Assembly: GCA_963082715.1 (NCBI GenBank)
Contig: OY720448.1
Location: forward strand, 54,582,891-54,646,890
Reading direction: 5' to 3'
Length of the DNA stretch: 64,000 nt
From: Harpalus rubripes
Taxonomy: Eukaryota > Arthropoda > Insecta > Coleoptera > Carabidae
Below the pieces are notes generated by a model. That model saw nothing but the letters and a program-made list of their open reading frames with translations, searched no databases and had not been told where the DNA came from. This document shows, one piece after another, positions 11,251-23,029 of the stretch (positions within the stretch are counted from its first letter, which is position 1; every line of letters begins with the position of its first letter). The position numbers and the translations under genes were made by a program.

Positions 11251-11662
11251 ACAATAAGTGAAAGTTAAACAGAGTAGTCAAGATTACTCAACATGTCAAC
11301 CATGCCAGAGGTCCTAACAACTCTGTATTTAGTTTTTGTAAATCGTTTTAGTTAAATTTAACCTTAGACTCCATCTATTATTAATCCCTACAATTAATTA
11401 TTAGCTTTCTTTTTGTTTTCTGTAAACTATTTAAGACATCATAATTCTTTTAATATTTCAAAGTAGAAGATGAACGTTCCGCCGTACAAGCCGTTACTAG
11501 TAAAGTTATTAAAATTTGTAAAAATTTAAATATATTCGGATAAATTTCGTTAGTCTATAGTTGATTTAGGCTCATCATTTTCATTTTCAAATTTGCGTTG
11601 CTACAACTCATATTCCGAACATAAAACATTTAAATTATGTTTCTATGTCATAGTAATAAGTA

Positions 11663-12161
11663 CAGAGTGATCAAAACTATCTGATAGTCACGTGACCCGC
11701 ATCTTTACTCAATGACATCAAAACTAGACTTCTGGGATGAAGGGAAGAAAAGTTTGGTATGTAAGTTCATAGACGTGCGAATTTTTATTATAAAAAATAC
11801 GCTTCAACAATAAACTTGTGGTGTTCGTCCGTTAAAATCATTTCGGGTGGTAAGTTAACCTAAAAAACCTCATTAACTAAGCTATTAAAATTATTGTTGC
11901 AACTCACCAAGCAGATAACGAAATAGGTACACTAATAATAGTCTTGAAAAGACTATTGTCGATAATGTAATTATGAAACGCATGTAATAAAGACGGTAAA
12001 AATAAACAGAAAGCGCAACGAATATTTGAACAGATATTTGACATATTGATAGAATAATACACGCCTATGAATTGTACGCAACTGTTAATATTTATTTCTG
12101 CGGAATAAAATATTGAGAACTATTCAGGTAACGTGACTATCAGATGGTTTTGATGACTCTG
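11663..12161. mobile_element. Tc1/mariner-type MITE (TA TSD)
   Basis: CAGAGTGATCAAAACTATCT and its near-complement at the right end give TIRs of about 36 bp, including TCTGATAGTCACGT. TA dinucleotides flank both sides (11661-11662 and 12162-12163). The interior has no transposase ORF. The superfamily is inferred from the TA duplication. Confidence 0.8.
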
Positions 12162-12424
12162 TATTTAACAAATATTTCAAATTATCTTTGAAGTCGGAAC
12201 ATACACCAACTTGAAGGCATATGAGATCAATTGAATGAAATGATTGCAATGTATTATATTTTATACATATACGTAATTAACTTATATCAGTTTTTTAATG
12301 TATATGAAATTGTAGAGTTGTAGGTGAACATTTTTTAATATTTATCAAATAATTAAAAATTCAAATATTTGTCTTCCAAAATGTACTTGAACCCCCCCTC
12401 CCCCCTGTGTACGCCACTGGATAA

Positions 12425-12771
12425 GGATAGCTACACATGACTGGCGACTTTGCCGGTCGGCGATTCGCCGTTCGGTAGAATAACCGTGGAAGGTTTGACA
12501 ACCGTTGTTTAAATGTAACTTTGCACCCGAATCGGCAACGGCATTTTTGCTGGCAGCCGGTAATATTTCATTTTGGACGGCAGTCATACAGTTGCCGGCC
12601 GGCGAAAAAACCGTCATATTCTTTATTACGTACAAGACTATGCGTGTTTGCACACGACCGGCAATTCTAATCATACTGTTAGGTAGTAAATAACTACGGT
12701 ACTGGCAACTGGCAACAATCTACTGACGATACTCCGGCAATATGAATCTCACCGTTCGTGTGCAATAGTCC
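12425..12771. mobile_element. MITE with TAA TSD
   Basis: The left end GGATAGCTACACATGACTGGC resembles the complement of the right end (GGACTATTGCACACGAACGG). TAA occurs immediately outside at 12422-12424 and 12772-12774, as expected for PIF/Harbinger (TWA) insertion. The GC-rich interior repeats CCGGC words. A C-run (12390-12405) with GTACGCCACTGG just outside belongs to another old repeat. Confidence 0.7.
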
Positions 12772-13119
12772 TAAATCAGATGTCCAGGAAAGTCAAGTTC
12801 AAAAGATATTGCAAAATAATGTATGTGGGAGTACATACGTAGGTACATATCATTTTTTAAAATCATACGAGTAACATATTGATAACAATTTCAAAACAAA
12901 ATCAAATTTCTATTATTTCATTGTCAACATTGTTGTAACTTAACAAAATAAGCTTAAATATATTTATTTAGTACACACATACAGATTTTTTAAAAGCGTG
13001 ATTGCTCTTACAGCGAGCGAAAGATAAAAGTAATATAGGTGCCTAATACTTACGTAATACGTACATATAAGAGACTAAAATATCTCATGTTTGAGATCTG
13101 AATTGAGCAGAAAACTGAA

Positions 13120-13435
13120 AACAATGAAAGAAACGAAGGAAATTGGGGGTATAAGTGTAGCGTGGCGTGGGTGTAACTAGAGAGAGGTCGAATTTGAATG
13201 ATGAGGCGAGCGGCGGGCGTTGTGTTGAGAGGAGAGCGCAAGGCGCATATGCACCGGCACGGCGCGGCGGGCGCGCCTTGCGGTGCGGGCGGGACATGAA
13301 GCAGGAGCAGCGGCAGGGCATTGACATCGGGACGCTGCCGGCTGCTGGCTGCCCGCTGCCCGACTGCCCTACAAACAGAACCGTACTCACGATTTTCATT
13401 CACAACATCCACATTATGTTTCATATTTACAATTT
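13120..13435. other. GC-rich island, possible promoter or exon
   Basis: About 300 bp is strikingly rich in CpG and GC against an AT-rich background. On the plus strand it ends in TTT followed by GTAAGT at 13436, a consensus splice donor. On the minus strand GTGAGT occurs at 13385-13390. ORFs are open on both strands through GC bias and show no domain. A CpG-rich 5' exon or promoter of the plus-strand gene whose exons lie further right is possible but unproven. Confidence 0.35.
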
Positions 13436-13439
13436 GTAA

Positions 13440-14102
13440 GTATTATAAACCTTTTAAAACTTAGCCACAGAAATTATAATTGGGAATGAGCCCATCCACC
13501 ATTATCAAATTATGATAAATTTGTGTCAAACATTGAAATTATATGCTCTATAATTATGATTAGCAAAAAAAGAATTATTAAAAGATTATTTCGCTCTGAG
13601 ATCTAAAGGTTTATAAAATTCGTTAGGTCATCGGGACTAGTTTTGAAATGAAGCTTCTCAATTAAAGCAATAAAAACCATCATTAGGAAAATAAAAATAT
13701 AAGCTGTAAGTTTAAGAATATTTTAACCTGAATATATCATGCTTCGTGATTGAAACTAAATTATATTAGTTCAACAATACATGACAAGCCCACTAGTGCC
13801 ACAGAAACGTCAAAAAGGTTGTCAGAATGTATGGAAATATTTAAACAACTTTAACAAGATTTTTTTACAATACCGATGACAATTATTGAACTATAATATT
13901 TAATAAGTATTTAAATTTTTAACAAATATAAAAAAGTATATACAAACACATGAAAATCAGCTAGTTGAGTACCACTCGGTAGAACTTTAAAAAATTCTTC
14001 CTTAATACTAAGAATTTTTTATAGAATATGTAGATGTGATAACTGAATTTAAAAATTAATTTGAATTTTAAACACTAATTATTAAAAACTGTCTATTTGG
14101 AC
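13440..14102. other. AT-rich stretch, no gene seen
   Basis: No coding signature, RNA gene or bounded repeat was recognised. Confidence 0.5.
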
Positions 14103-14106
14103 TTAA

Positions 14107-14545
14107 CCCTTGGAAGGTTATAATAGTAACGTGTTGGGTCGCGATGTATCTGTGAGATACACTACTCATTTTTTTTTTGCTTTTGATATATTTTTTATTC
14201 TTTTTACCTTCCGTCCCCTAAAAGGAAATATTGTCTGGTCAAAAAATTTGATGATATTTTACGAATAAGTAATTCAAATATTATTAATTGACATATGTCA
14301 GTACCCAACTATATTTTACATATGTTTATAAAAAATAATCTTACTGGAAATATATAATATTTTGAATGAAACTTTCTGTAAGACAAAATACATACGTAGC
14401 ATTGACGGAAGGTAATATATTGTTGGCCAAATAAGAATTTTTGCTTTAGAATCAAAGTTTCAAATATATTTTGCTGTTTTCTTAATGTCTGCTTTAAAAA
14501 TTAATTAATTGTGTATGTGCATTTGTTTTTATAACCTTCGAAGGG
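14107..14545. mobile_element. piggyBac-like MITE (TTAA site)
   Basis: The element starts CCCTTGGAAGGTTATAA and ends with the complement of CCCTTCGAAGGTTATAA. The left flank is TTAA (14103-14106), the right flank TTCA (14546-14549), one base off the TTAA duplication of piggyBac elements. The subterminal TGTATCTGTGAGATACAC palindrome is a feature of many insect piggyBac-like ends. There is no ORF. A relative lies at 49165-49565. Confidence 0.75.
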
Positions 14546-14549
14546 TTCA

Positions 14550-15353
14550 TGATGTCTACTTGAATGTCCACGATATATTTAAAATAAAAACTAGTCAAAT
14601 CGGAGCGCCCTCCGCAGAATCCTTTAGCGGCGCCTAGTTGAACCTGTTCAAATTTTGACTAGTAGCTTCTTGACAAAAAAAAGATAACAATTCAACTCAA
14701 CATGATTTTAAGTTTGTTCCCTTAAATCCTTCATCAAGCAAGATACATAGTTTTACGGTAACAGGTCATAAATTCGGGATTAATCGAGAATAATTTCACG
14801 TCACACAATAAACATCCTCTCCTCCAATACTACATGGCTTTTGAAGTTGAAAAGTGTAGCTCGAAGAGAGAGTTCGTTGAGAAGTACCATGGCCTTTCTT
14901 CTCTTCTCAACTTATTGTCATAATCCGATTTAATATTTGCTCTGTTTTCTTTTGCCGTGGTGTTTACCGTTTATATAAGTGATCAGTTTTGTTATAACAA
15001 TGATTTATCAATTGAAGATAAATTATAACAAAAATAATAATACCGAAACAAAATTATCCAACAACGTTTAAATATTGCTTTAATTTTGATCTACTAGAAG
15101 TCAAGGTAATAATAGATAGCAACCAAAAAATTATAAAATCCCCCTTATTACTTTTGGCATAACTCGACTGACGACAATTCTGATCTGACTTGGTATTGCA
15201 GTCGATTTTAACTGTTTCACACAAGTAAATTCTGCGCTCTGTGCAATATTAAAATGGACAAATAGTAAAATCAATGTAAACTATACATTTTATTTGTCAT
15301 TCCTGTCAATAATTGATTTAAAAGTAAATACATACGTGCAATATTAATTTTCG
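14550..15353. other. AT-rich stretch, no gene seen
   Basis: A GC-richer 60 bp (about 14600-14650) is too short to interpret. Confidence 0.5.
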
Positions 15354-15535
15354 AAACAAGATCTGAAAGTGATACTTTACTGGGTAGGCGAGCTTTGGAA
15401 GTTTGTGAGCCCAATAAAGATACTTTCAGGTCATGTTTTTTTTGCGGTTTTGAAGAAAAGAATAAATACAAATCTATAGGTATGCATTATTTTATTTCCA
15501 AGAAAAAAGAAATAAATAAACACCTGATCGCCATT
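15354..15535. repeat. Palindromic repeat family B, copy 1
   Basis: AACAAGATCTGAAAGTGATA pairs with TACTTTCAGGTCATGTT across a GGCGAGCTTTGG loop. The following 100 bp (GCGGTTTTGAAGAAAAGAAT to CCTGATCGCCATT) is shared with the copy at 21618-21850. The ORF at 15271-15471 is a by-product. Confidence 0.75.
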
Positions 15536-15539
15536 TAAA

Positions 15540-17058
15540 CATTTATGTAGGTATCGGAAACTACTTTCCGATCCCTTATAGACAATTTTCCGAGCTAGCT
15601 CAATAAAGAAGGATTTTCCGGTGTAAAAAGTGATCAGAAACAGCTTATTATTTGGGCGATCACGAAAAAAATTATATTAACATCATTCTTTGTGAAATGC
15701 AAAAAACATTCTCGTATAGTTTGTATGGACGTGGCAATAAACCGTAGTAGCGAAACAAATAGTCGTATTGATATTATTACGTCTACATACATTTATAATA
15801 TACACACCCTAACTTATTTTAATAGTTCAAGGTTATGTTAATGTTCTTAATTCTGAAGTGTAATCTTTGCATTTATTACTTCAAAATAAGTACTTAATTT
15901 TGTAGTTGTAAACGCTAGCGTAATTTCCCTTGCGTCAAAATACAAATATTAATTCCATTTATTAATTGTAATTGATAATTCATTCGCTGTGGCTGTGAAA
16001 GCACTTTTACACTGGAACTGGATCTTTCATTGTTTCTCTTTATTGTTCGCTACATAAAATTTAATTGTAAAAAAATATTAATAGAACAAATACTTATACA
16101 CTTGATGAAAATAAAACAATGTATTTATTTTGTAGTCATATACGTATACGTTCATACGTATATTGTTGTGATTTAGCTGTGGGGTATTTCGTTGATATAG
16201 AATTTATGCAAAATAGTAACTTTTTTTCTATAGATTACTTCATATATTAGAAAAATATAATAAAAACATGTTTAGTAAAAAGTTTTCATTCATAATTTGA
16301 TTTTAGTAAATTGAATATCTTTACAAATCTAACAACGTCTTTGAAAACTATGACGTAGATTCGAAATGTTGTGGCTCATTTCAAATTAAATATATACGGT
16401 TGGAAATACGGATGGCGCTGGTATCAAATACGCACGTGTATTGTGTATTTAATATAGTATTCATTTTGTTTGCTGTAATTATTACGTGTTTTTTTTTATA
16501 TTTGTGTGTTTACGTTTTCTTGTTCAAAAGTTTTAAACAGGCAAAGGAGTGTCTATGAACACGTGAACACGTGGGTTTAGGTTTAGGCGCTGTAGTTCGG
16601 CGCAGATGTCAACAGACAGATGAGCGTCGTAAACGCGCCATGATGGAAAATTTGAATTTCGATGAAAATTAGATATTAACAGACCTACACTACTGAACTA
16701 ATGATATTTTTTTAAATGCCGGAATACCCTATTACGGCTTTATTCATTAATTTTCTTGTTTTAGATTGTTGAAATAAATTTGTAACAAAAACAGCAGTTT
16801 ACAAATTGTTTGTACCTACCATTTTATGTGAGTAGAAGTGTTAAATCATAATAATCTATTCATTTAATAGTTTCAAGTTTTTAAATTTCATTATTTACAA
16901 ACTTGAAATCAGTTGTTAAAAATTAAATTTTATGTAAATAAAATAAGCTGTTAGTTTTAATTGAAATTTCAGATACAGTGACGAGTGATGTATATATCAA
17001 GAAGCACAAAAAAGTGACAAAAAAAACAGTAAAATAATGAAACGAGCAAATTATTCAA
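15540..17058. other. AT-rich stretch, no gene seen
   Basis: No boundaries or coding signals were recognised. GGAATACCCTATTA near 16720 resembles the end of the 7721-8087 MITE. Confidence 0.4.
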
Positions 17059-17061
17059 TTA

Positions 17062-17422
17062 AGCTGGATTCAGACGTTGCATAGTAAAGCATAACACAGA
17101 AAAACATAAAAAGCATAAGTGATGTAGAAATTGTGTACAAAACACAGCAAATTGGATAGAACAACAATACGTAACACTAACAGCGCAGTCGCCATAGATG
17201 TGGTTTCAAAACGAATACTCGCGATATGTAGCGGACATGTCCGAACATAGCAAAACATAACTGCGATACTGCGAAATAAAATATAACCAATTCCCTACGA
17301 TATGCTGTCATAAATTTTGCTGTGTATGTAATTCTGAATCGGTAGATCATTTTCACATGTTCATATTCTAGGCGTTTCTATGCTATTCTATGTTATGTTT
17401 ACTATGCAACCCACCTTCACAG
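17062..17422. mobile_element. MITE with GTTGCATAGTAAA ends
   Basis: Strong inverted pairing of GTTGCATAGTAAA (17076) with TTTACTATGCAAC (ending 17410) continues inward through ATAACACAGAAAAACAT-type sequence. Outer TTA triplets (17059-17061, 17423-17425) may be a PIF/Harbinger-type TSD, with less well matched tips between them. There is no ORF. Confidence 0.7.
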
Positions 17423-17561
17423 TTAATAAAATATTACAAAAATGTTCAACGATTTTAACTTTCCTATTTGATATGAACATTATTATTTTATAAAATTTAT
17501 AGATCCAGCTGTAGGCACTTGGTGAAGCATTATAACGAAAATAATTAAAAGCACTCGAGAA

Positions 17562-17613
17562 AAGTTTCACAAATAGGTTTTAAAGTGTTTAATAAAACCT
17601 ATTTGTGAAACTT
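17562..17613. repeat. Perfect 21-bp inverted repeat hairpin
   Basis: AAGTTTCACAAATAGGTTTT plus one further A is exactly complementary to 17593-17613, with a 10-nt loop. Weaker pairing continues outward to about 17537 and 17640, making a hairpin of about 100 nt. It could be a small MITE or, less likely, a hairpin-RNA precursor. Confidence 0.7.
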
Positions 17614-17640
17614 ACATCAAGTGTTTTTCATTATTTTTAT

Positions 17641-19600
17641 TAAAATGTTCCACAACTCGCTTCTCTTATGACATTAAGTACCGGAATGACATTACAGACT
17701 GTTCCTTTGTCAATACACAACTGAGTACGGTCCTGCCTACAAACACGTATCATCGACTTCTCTCTGCTGATGCTGCTACTGCTGCACTGCATCCAAACAA
17801 CCACCCAAACAAGCCAAGTGTTTTCATATGCCAGATGGGTTCACCTTTCCAGTTACCAATCACAACCATTTATTGTCTTTAGTTTTGTGTTTCTGCCCAA
17901 ACATAAATCAAACAGAACTAAATTCAAATTATTATAAGCTAATTAACAATTAAATTTCTAATTATAAATCAATCGAACAGTTATACTCGAAAATACTCAA
18001 TAGTTATATCCCAAGTGCACGGCAAATACCTTAATATTTTCTAGAGTGCTCGAAAATGGGTATATTGGTAGAATATTCCATGAGAAAAACTTCACATTCG
18101 ATATTTTTTATTATTTTTATGAATATTTAATATTTATTTTAATCGGTCACATAAACGTCAGTTGTGAGGTCTTTAACGCTATAATTTTAATAAATAGCTA
18201 ATTTCTTGTTGATGCGTTTCTTGTGTTTATAGTTATTTTAAATATTCAGATATTGCACTTGCGCAAATGCCCGGGAATACGCACAAGTGCAAATATTTGC
18301 TGATATTCAATTGTCATTGGACGAAATTCAAAAAATACTGTAACGTAGTTGGTTGAAATTTTTCGAGTGAAATATTCGTAGATATACAAACAATTGATTC
18401 ATAATGAACATGGTAGGATAGAAAATTTTTAAAGCATAAACTATACATAATCTCATATGCACCTCAAATCATACACTATAATTTTCGATCTCGAATGCTT
18501 GCAACACCGAGGTCCTACGAACCTTGGCGTTACAAAATGCATTCTCGACTGAAAAACTGCATCTCCGACTCTTAGTTAATAAATAACTATTGTGAAAGTG
18601 ATCTTTTTTGTCGAATCTGAAGTTTGCAGCCGATGCCTCATCCAGGGGATACAATTTGGTGCAGCTCTGGCTTGTTTCTGCAGTTCTGAATTTGAAAAAT
18701 GCAAATTTTGCAGTTGCTTTCACTTCTCTCTATATTATTTATTATTCAAATGTGTATATGAAACAAGAATTACAAAATATATTTTTATACTATGTTCCGT
18801 AAGTCAAAAAAAAAACAGTATCTTGATTCCGGGTACACCATGGTTCCTGAATATTTTCATCTATTTCGGGACAGATTGACATTGAATCACAAGATATTTA
18901 AAATTGACACAATTTAACAAAAATAAAAATTAACCAAGTGAATGATAACTTTTAATATGACAACGAAATTGAATATTCTATTACATTTAATGCCAATAAA
19001 ACAACACAACCAACAATATATCAAATATAATGTTTTCATACTTACATCTATAATAATTATTAGTAATACCACTAATGCGGTTTAGAAATTTGTCATTGAC
19101 GTATATCGTTTGATTTTGTTATGATGATGTTGGAAAGTAGAGGTAGTGGGGTTAAAATACCAGAAAAACCAGGATTATTTCGTGGTTGCCGTGGTCCGAC
19201 TTTTTACCAACTTATTTCAGGAACCACATTCCAAATAGAAACCGGTAAATAAGTTCAGGACTAACGGAACACAAAACCATAAACCTGATCGAACCGGTTA
19301 CGTTACGGAACATTCTATTAATTAGAACGGTCAATACATGTAGGTAGCTATTGTAGTTGAGTTATAATTCATAGTTTTAAGTTTGTTGCCTTTGTCGCGG
19401 CTTAAATGTAGCTATTCTTTGTATGTAAATAATGTGGTCAGATAATATTTATCAAATTAATTTTGACATATCTTTACATAAAAAGGCGTTAAACCTGCAA
19501 CTGCTTATTATATTTAAAAAAGTAAGTTTTAATGTAAGGTATTCGATCTTAAACTAAAAAAATTTGGTGTGGCCAATACCTCCCGCCATGTAACGCCCGA
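17641..19600. other. AT-rich stretch, no supported gene
   Basis: 18469-18879 is open on both strands and a little GC-richer but shows no domain. 19170-19312 has CCGGT/ACCGG-rich sequence resembling the interior of the 865-1165 MITE. Confidence 0.4.
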
Positions 19601-19604
19601 GTGA

Positions 19605-19798
19605 CAAAAAAGATTAAGCTAATCCTTATTTTTGGATTAGCGAATTTTACTCTAATTCTGGCTGTTTATTTCTTAAAATTTAGTCTAATCTAATCCAAGT
19701 AACAACCTTTTTGATAATAAAATGAAGATTAAATTTTAAATACCGGGATAAAATAGAATTCACTAATCCAAAAATGAGAATTAGCTTGAACTTTTTTG
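19605..19798. mobile_element. Inverted-repeat MITE, 194 bp
   Basis: CAAAAAAGATTAAGCTAATC and its inverted partner at the right end, followed by ATTTTTGGATTAG on both arms, give TIRs of about 45 bp. No target duplication was identified. Confidence 0.75.
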
Positions 19799-20094
19799 CG
19801 AATCGTTAATTTTTCTTAACCTAAATACATACCTACATATTTACATATGCTGTATTAATTTCCTTTCCTATTGTTCTATTTACTTTTTTATTTTTAAAAC
19901 GTTACTATTATTAATTTGAAATTATTAGTTCTTTGACAGTGACATTTATCTGTCAGTTACATACATTTGAATAACGGCGCAACCAAGAAGTTTTGTTTGT
20001 GTAAAGTGTAGGCTCCGGGATTTAAATTATAAATAATTTTATAAATTTATCCATAAAAATTTAATAATTTTTCGAAGAAAAACTATTTTGAGCT

Positions 20095-20420
20095 TCTAGT
20101 AAAGTGTCATTTCCGGTTATCCGATTTACACCAAAATCTAATAGGCTCTTTTCAGTACAGAAAAAGTTCGAAATACAAGGTTTCAAAATTTTTTGAATGA
20201 TAGTATATGAGTTAGAGTGGAGGATCCACACACACATACATACACACAGACATCATTGTGAAAATGTTAAAATTGGATTCTAGGAACCTTAATACGTGGT
20301 CATTTACCAAAATCTCGATATGCGATTTTTAGCACGATCTCTACACCTCCCTTACCAAGGGTAGCGGGAGGTAAAAAATCACCCCCACCCCTCCGGTTAT
20401 CCTTGAACAAAAAAGTGAAG
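20095..20420. repeat. Dispersed repeat family C, copy 1
   Basis: The AGTGTCATTTCCGGTTATCC box, a short CA microsatellite (20228-20252), GATTCTAGGAACCTTAATAC and a terminal ACCTCCCTTACCAAGGGTAG block are shared in the same order with 42840-43215. The box alone recurs at 43395 and in the array at 63418-64000. The element class is unknown. The 65-codon minus ORF here is a by-product. Confidence 0.7.
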
Positions 20421-20429
20421 TGCAGCTCT

Positions 20430-21230
20430 AAATTTTTCAAATTATATCCCCTGGCCTCATCTGACTTGGATCTCGGCGTTCGTCGAAGTGCACACATTTT
20501 TTGGCGATTATGTCATATTTTCATTTAAAAATGTATTCCATATCTTGTTGATTCATGCCATTGTGAAGTGCTGTGCTGTCATCTTGACATCTCACAAAAT
20601 AATGTGTTTACTGTCAAAATATATTACAACCTAAAAATGAAAATAAAATAACTACAATAATTCATCTGTTGAGCCAGAAAATGAGCGACAGCGATAGGGA
20701 AAGCGATTTTCCAATACTTGACTTAAAATTTATGAAGCTGCATGTATAACATTAAATTTATTTACTATTTAAAAGAACGATTAACAGTTGCGTTCGTAAA
20801 GTAAAACCGGCCGTGAAGTGAAAGCGGCCGTGAAGTAAATGCGGTCGACAGATGTCAAAATAAAAGTGATACTTTACGATTGGCAAACGATACGCAAAAC
20901 AACTATTTATGTAATAGCTGCCTAAAATAGTTATTTATACAAGTGAGTAAAGTACGGAAATTATAGCACGAGACAAAAAAAAAACACTATTTTACGTGTT
21001 GCATTTATATACAATATTTTTCCTACAGCCGCAATGTTAGTGAGTGTTGTTTCTCAGAATACTGTACAAAATGTACCTTAAACATTCGAAAGAATATAGA
21101 GGCAGGTGGATTAGTCTTCTAGAATTACTGAGTTAGGTTAGGTTAGTTACAACTCAAAAACGATGTTAATGCTCTTATGAGTTAGATTAGTAATCATTAA
21201 TTAATGTGATAATAAAAATTATTACACTTG
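20430..21230. other. AT-rich stretch with family-B related scraps
   Basis: AGTGATACTTTACGATTGGC near 20865 and CAACTATTTATGTAATAGC near 20900 resemble the flank of the 21618-21850 repeat. GGTTAGGTTAG occurs near 21135. No gene was found. Confidence 0.4.
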
Positions 21231-21236
21231 TTTCAG

Positions 21237-21401
21237 CCCTCGCAGACTACCGATTTTTGGTCGGCTGGCACTTTAATCGGTTGCAATGCAGACTATAGTG
21301 ATTCCGAATCGTTGGGTATGCGTACTCACTATAAATAGTCTTCATTGTAATTAAGCAACCGATTATACTGTCGGCCGATCAAAAATCGGTAGTCTGCGGG
21401 G
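21237..21401. mobile_element. Palindromic MITE (GCAGACTACCGATTTTTGG)
   Basis: CGCAGACTACCGATTTTTGG at the left is inverted at the right (CCGATCAAAAATCGGTAGTC), and AATCGGTTGC words continue the pairing. Total length is 165 bp, with no ORF. The TSD is unclear. Confidence 0.8.
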
Positions 21402-21617
21402 GTTCTTACAGTGTACATTAATATTTCTTAATAAATTTTAATTATTATTTACTACCTCATTATCTACTTGACAGGTAAATGAATCGAATGTGTATGTTGC
21501 CTAGCAATGTCCATTTATTTTTCAAGCACTAGTGCTTAAAAAATAACTCTTTACACTCTGTAAAGAGTGTGTAAAGTATGTATTTTACGCACGGTTATAG
21601 GAAATAGTTATTTATGT

Positions 21618-21850
21618 AACAAGACCTGAAAGTGATACTTTACACTGGGTGCGCAAGCATATTTTACATCGAGCCGTAGGCGAGCTTGGAAAGCTTGTTA
21701 GACCAGTAAAGACACGTTCAGGTTATGTTGGATACAATAAATTTTTCGCGGTTCTGGATAAAAGAATAAATAAAAATCTATAGCTATGCATTATTTTATT
21801 TCTCATTGCAAGGGAATAAGAAATAAATACACAACTGATCGCCATGGAAA
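21618..21850. repeat. Palindromic repeat family B, copy 2
   Basis: Same hairpin and 3' block as 15354-15535, with the loop expanded by GCGCAAGCATATTTTACATC. A CTCTTTACACTCTGTAAAGAG palindrome lies just upstream (about 21547-21568). Confidence 0.7.
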
Positions 21851-22377
21851 CATTCATATTTCTCACTCTTTACGTACTGAAGTGACCTATTTGCGATAGC
21901 GAAATACCGCATCCGGACCACATGAAATGAGTCAGCTGAACACTTGTTGTTAAAACCATATAAATAGTCAAATTTCGAAATTATATATCAAAATTGACAC
22001 AATGTATATTATAATACGCTTACGATTGAAAACGGGGGTATCGTCTCGTGGAATCGGACTTTATATCTTTTATTACTATTATGTTTATAAATTCTCAAAT
22101 GCCTTACAAAAATAATTTCAAATATAGAGAGGAACTAATTTGATTTTTTTAAACTTACAAATGTACAACCTTATTTTTCATGCGTTGCTTGTTTTTTTTT
22201 TTTTTATAAAATCTTGTTGCTCACAATGTGACGAGATCGGAATCGTGCGAGTATTGTCGAAAATGCTTCAATTATATATTTTTTTAAATTCGATTAACTT
22301 ATATCATAAGTCAGGGTTTATTATTACTCACGGCGAAATAACAGTACCATTGAAGACATTTGCTAGGCGTTTGACGT

Positions 22378-22436
22378 CAAAAGAATTCGAACCCAGGGTG
22401 TCACAACTGGTCACTTAACGCTCTCAGCAAGGCTTA
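22378..22436 (-). repeat. tRNA-like SINE head fragment
   Basis: On the minus strand a TTGCTGAGAGCGTTAAG stretch resembles an A-box, and CTGGGTTCGAATTC, about 30 nt later, is a good B-box. No full cloverleaf or CCA-side stem could be drawn. It differs from the SINE at 233, 48043 and 54922. A decayed tRNA or a second SINE family are both possible. Confidence 0.4.
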
Positions 22437-22857
22437 TTAAGTAGTGTTATATTATAATTTTCTACGTATTCTTCTTTCTAATATCCAAAAAATCATTTGA
22501 ATATAATGGATAAATATTTGAAAAAGTGGGCTTGTTACTCATATGCTCTCTCATTCATCAAATCGTATTTGTTTCAATATTTATGATTTAACTAATTAAT
22601 TTCATCGATTTTTCTCTTTATGAGTGATTTGCAACCAATGGAACTAAAAAAAAATTTAAATACATTTGTAAATAAACAAAATGCGTACCGTAATTAATTT
22701 ACAGTTCTCTCATGCATCATATTAGTTTTAAAAATTAAATTATTAAAAATAAATATAACTAATTATTACTAGGCCCCTAAGAATAACTATTTTTAAAAAG
22801 ATTATCAATATTTATATTTGAAATCATAGTATGTGATTCATAGATAACATATTTTAT

Positions 22858-23022
22858 GTCCAGTTGCACGACTAACCCTTAAATGTTAAGCCAGGGTTAA
22901 ACAAAAAAATTTATATCGAAATTTCAACAGCAATATTTAATTACTCATTTGACGTTTCGTTTCGATTCGATTTTGTCAATTTAAGGAACACTTAAAATTT
23001 AAATGTCAGCGGTGCAACCGGG
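22858..23022. mobile_element. MITE family D, copy 1 (GTTGCAC ends)
   Basis: CCAGTTGCACGACTAACCC and the complement of the right end (CCGGTTGCACCGCTGAC) are TIRs. The interior AATTGACAAAATCGAATCG (minus strand) matches 45642-45782, so both are copies of one family in opposite orientation. Confidence 0.75.
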
Positions 23023-23029
23023 CACCAAT

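Larger units (their letters stand above)
11028..11398 (-). mobile_element. Penelope-like terminal repeat dimer
   Basis: Two direct 122-bp units (start points 11101 and 11223) are nearly identical, differing at a few positions. The same unit occurs once, inverted, at 37190-37325. The flanks are themselves inverted: 11028-11090 read backwards resembles 11325-11398. Tandem and inverted partial copies with embedded hammerhead-like motifs are typical of Penelope-like retroelements. No reverse transcriptase or GIY-YIG ORF is present, so the family call rests on architecture. Confidence 0.6.

Noticed and set aside
13050..13439. 124-, 104- and 90-codon ORFs in the GC island
   Set aside because: Open frames on both strands follow from GC bias (few stop codons); no domain or conserved motif. 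Kept only as a GC island.
18469..18879. ORFs of 84 and 95 codons on opposite strands
   Set aside because: Mutually overlapping, no domain, no splice context.
22378..22436. Genuine tRNA gene
   Set aside because: Box-like words are present but acceptor and anticodon stems do not form; listed as a SINE-like fragment instead.
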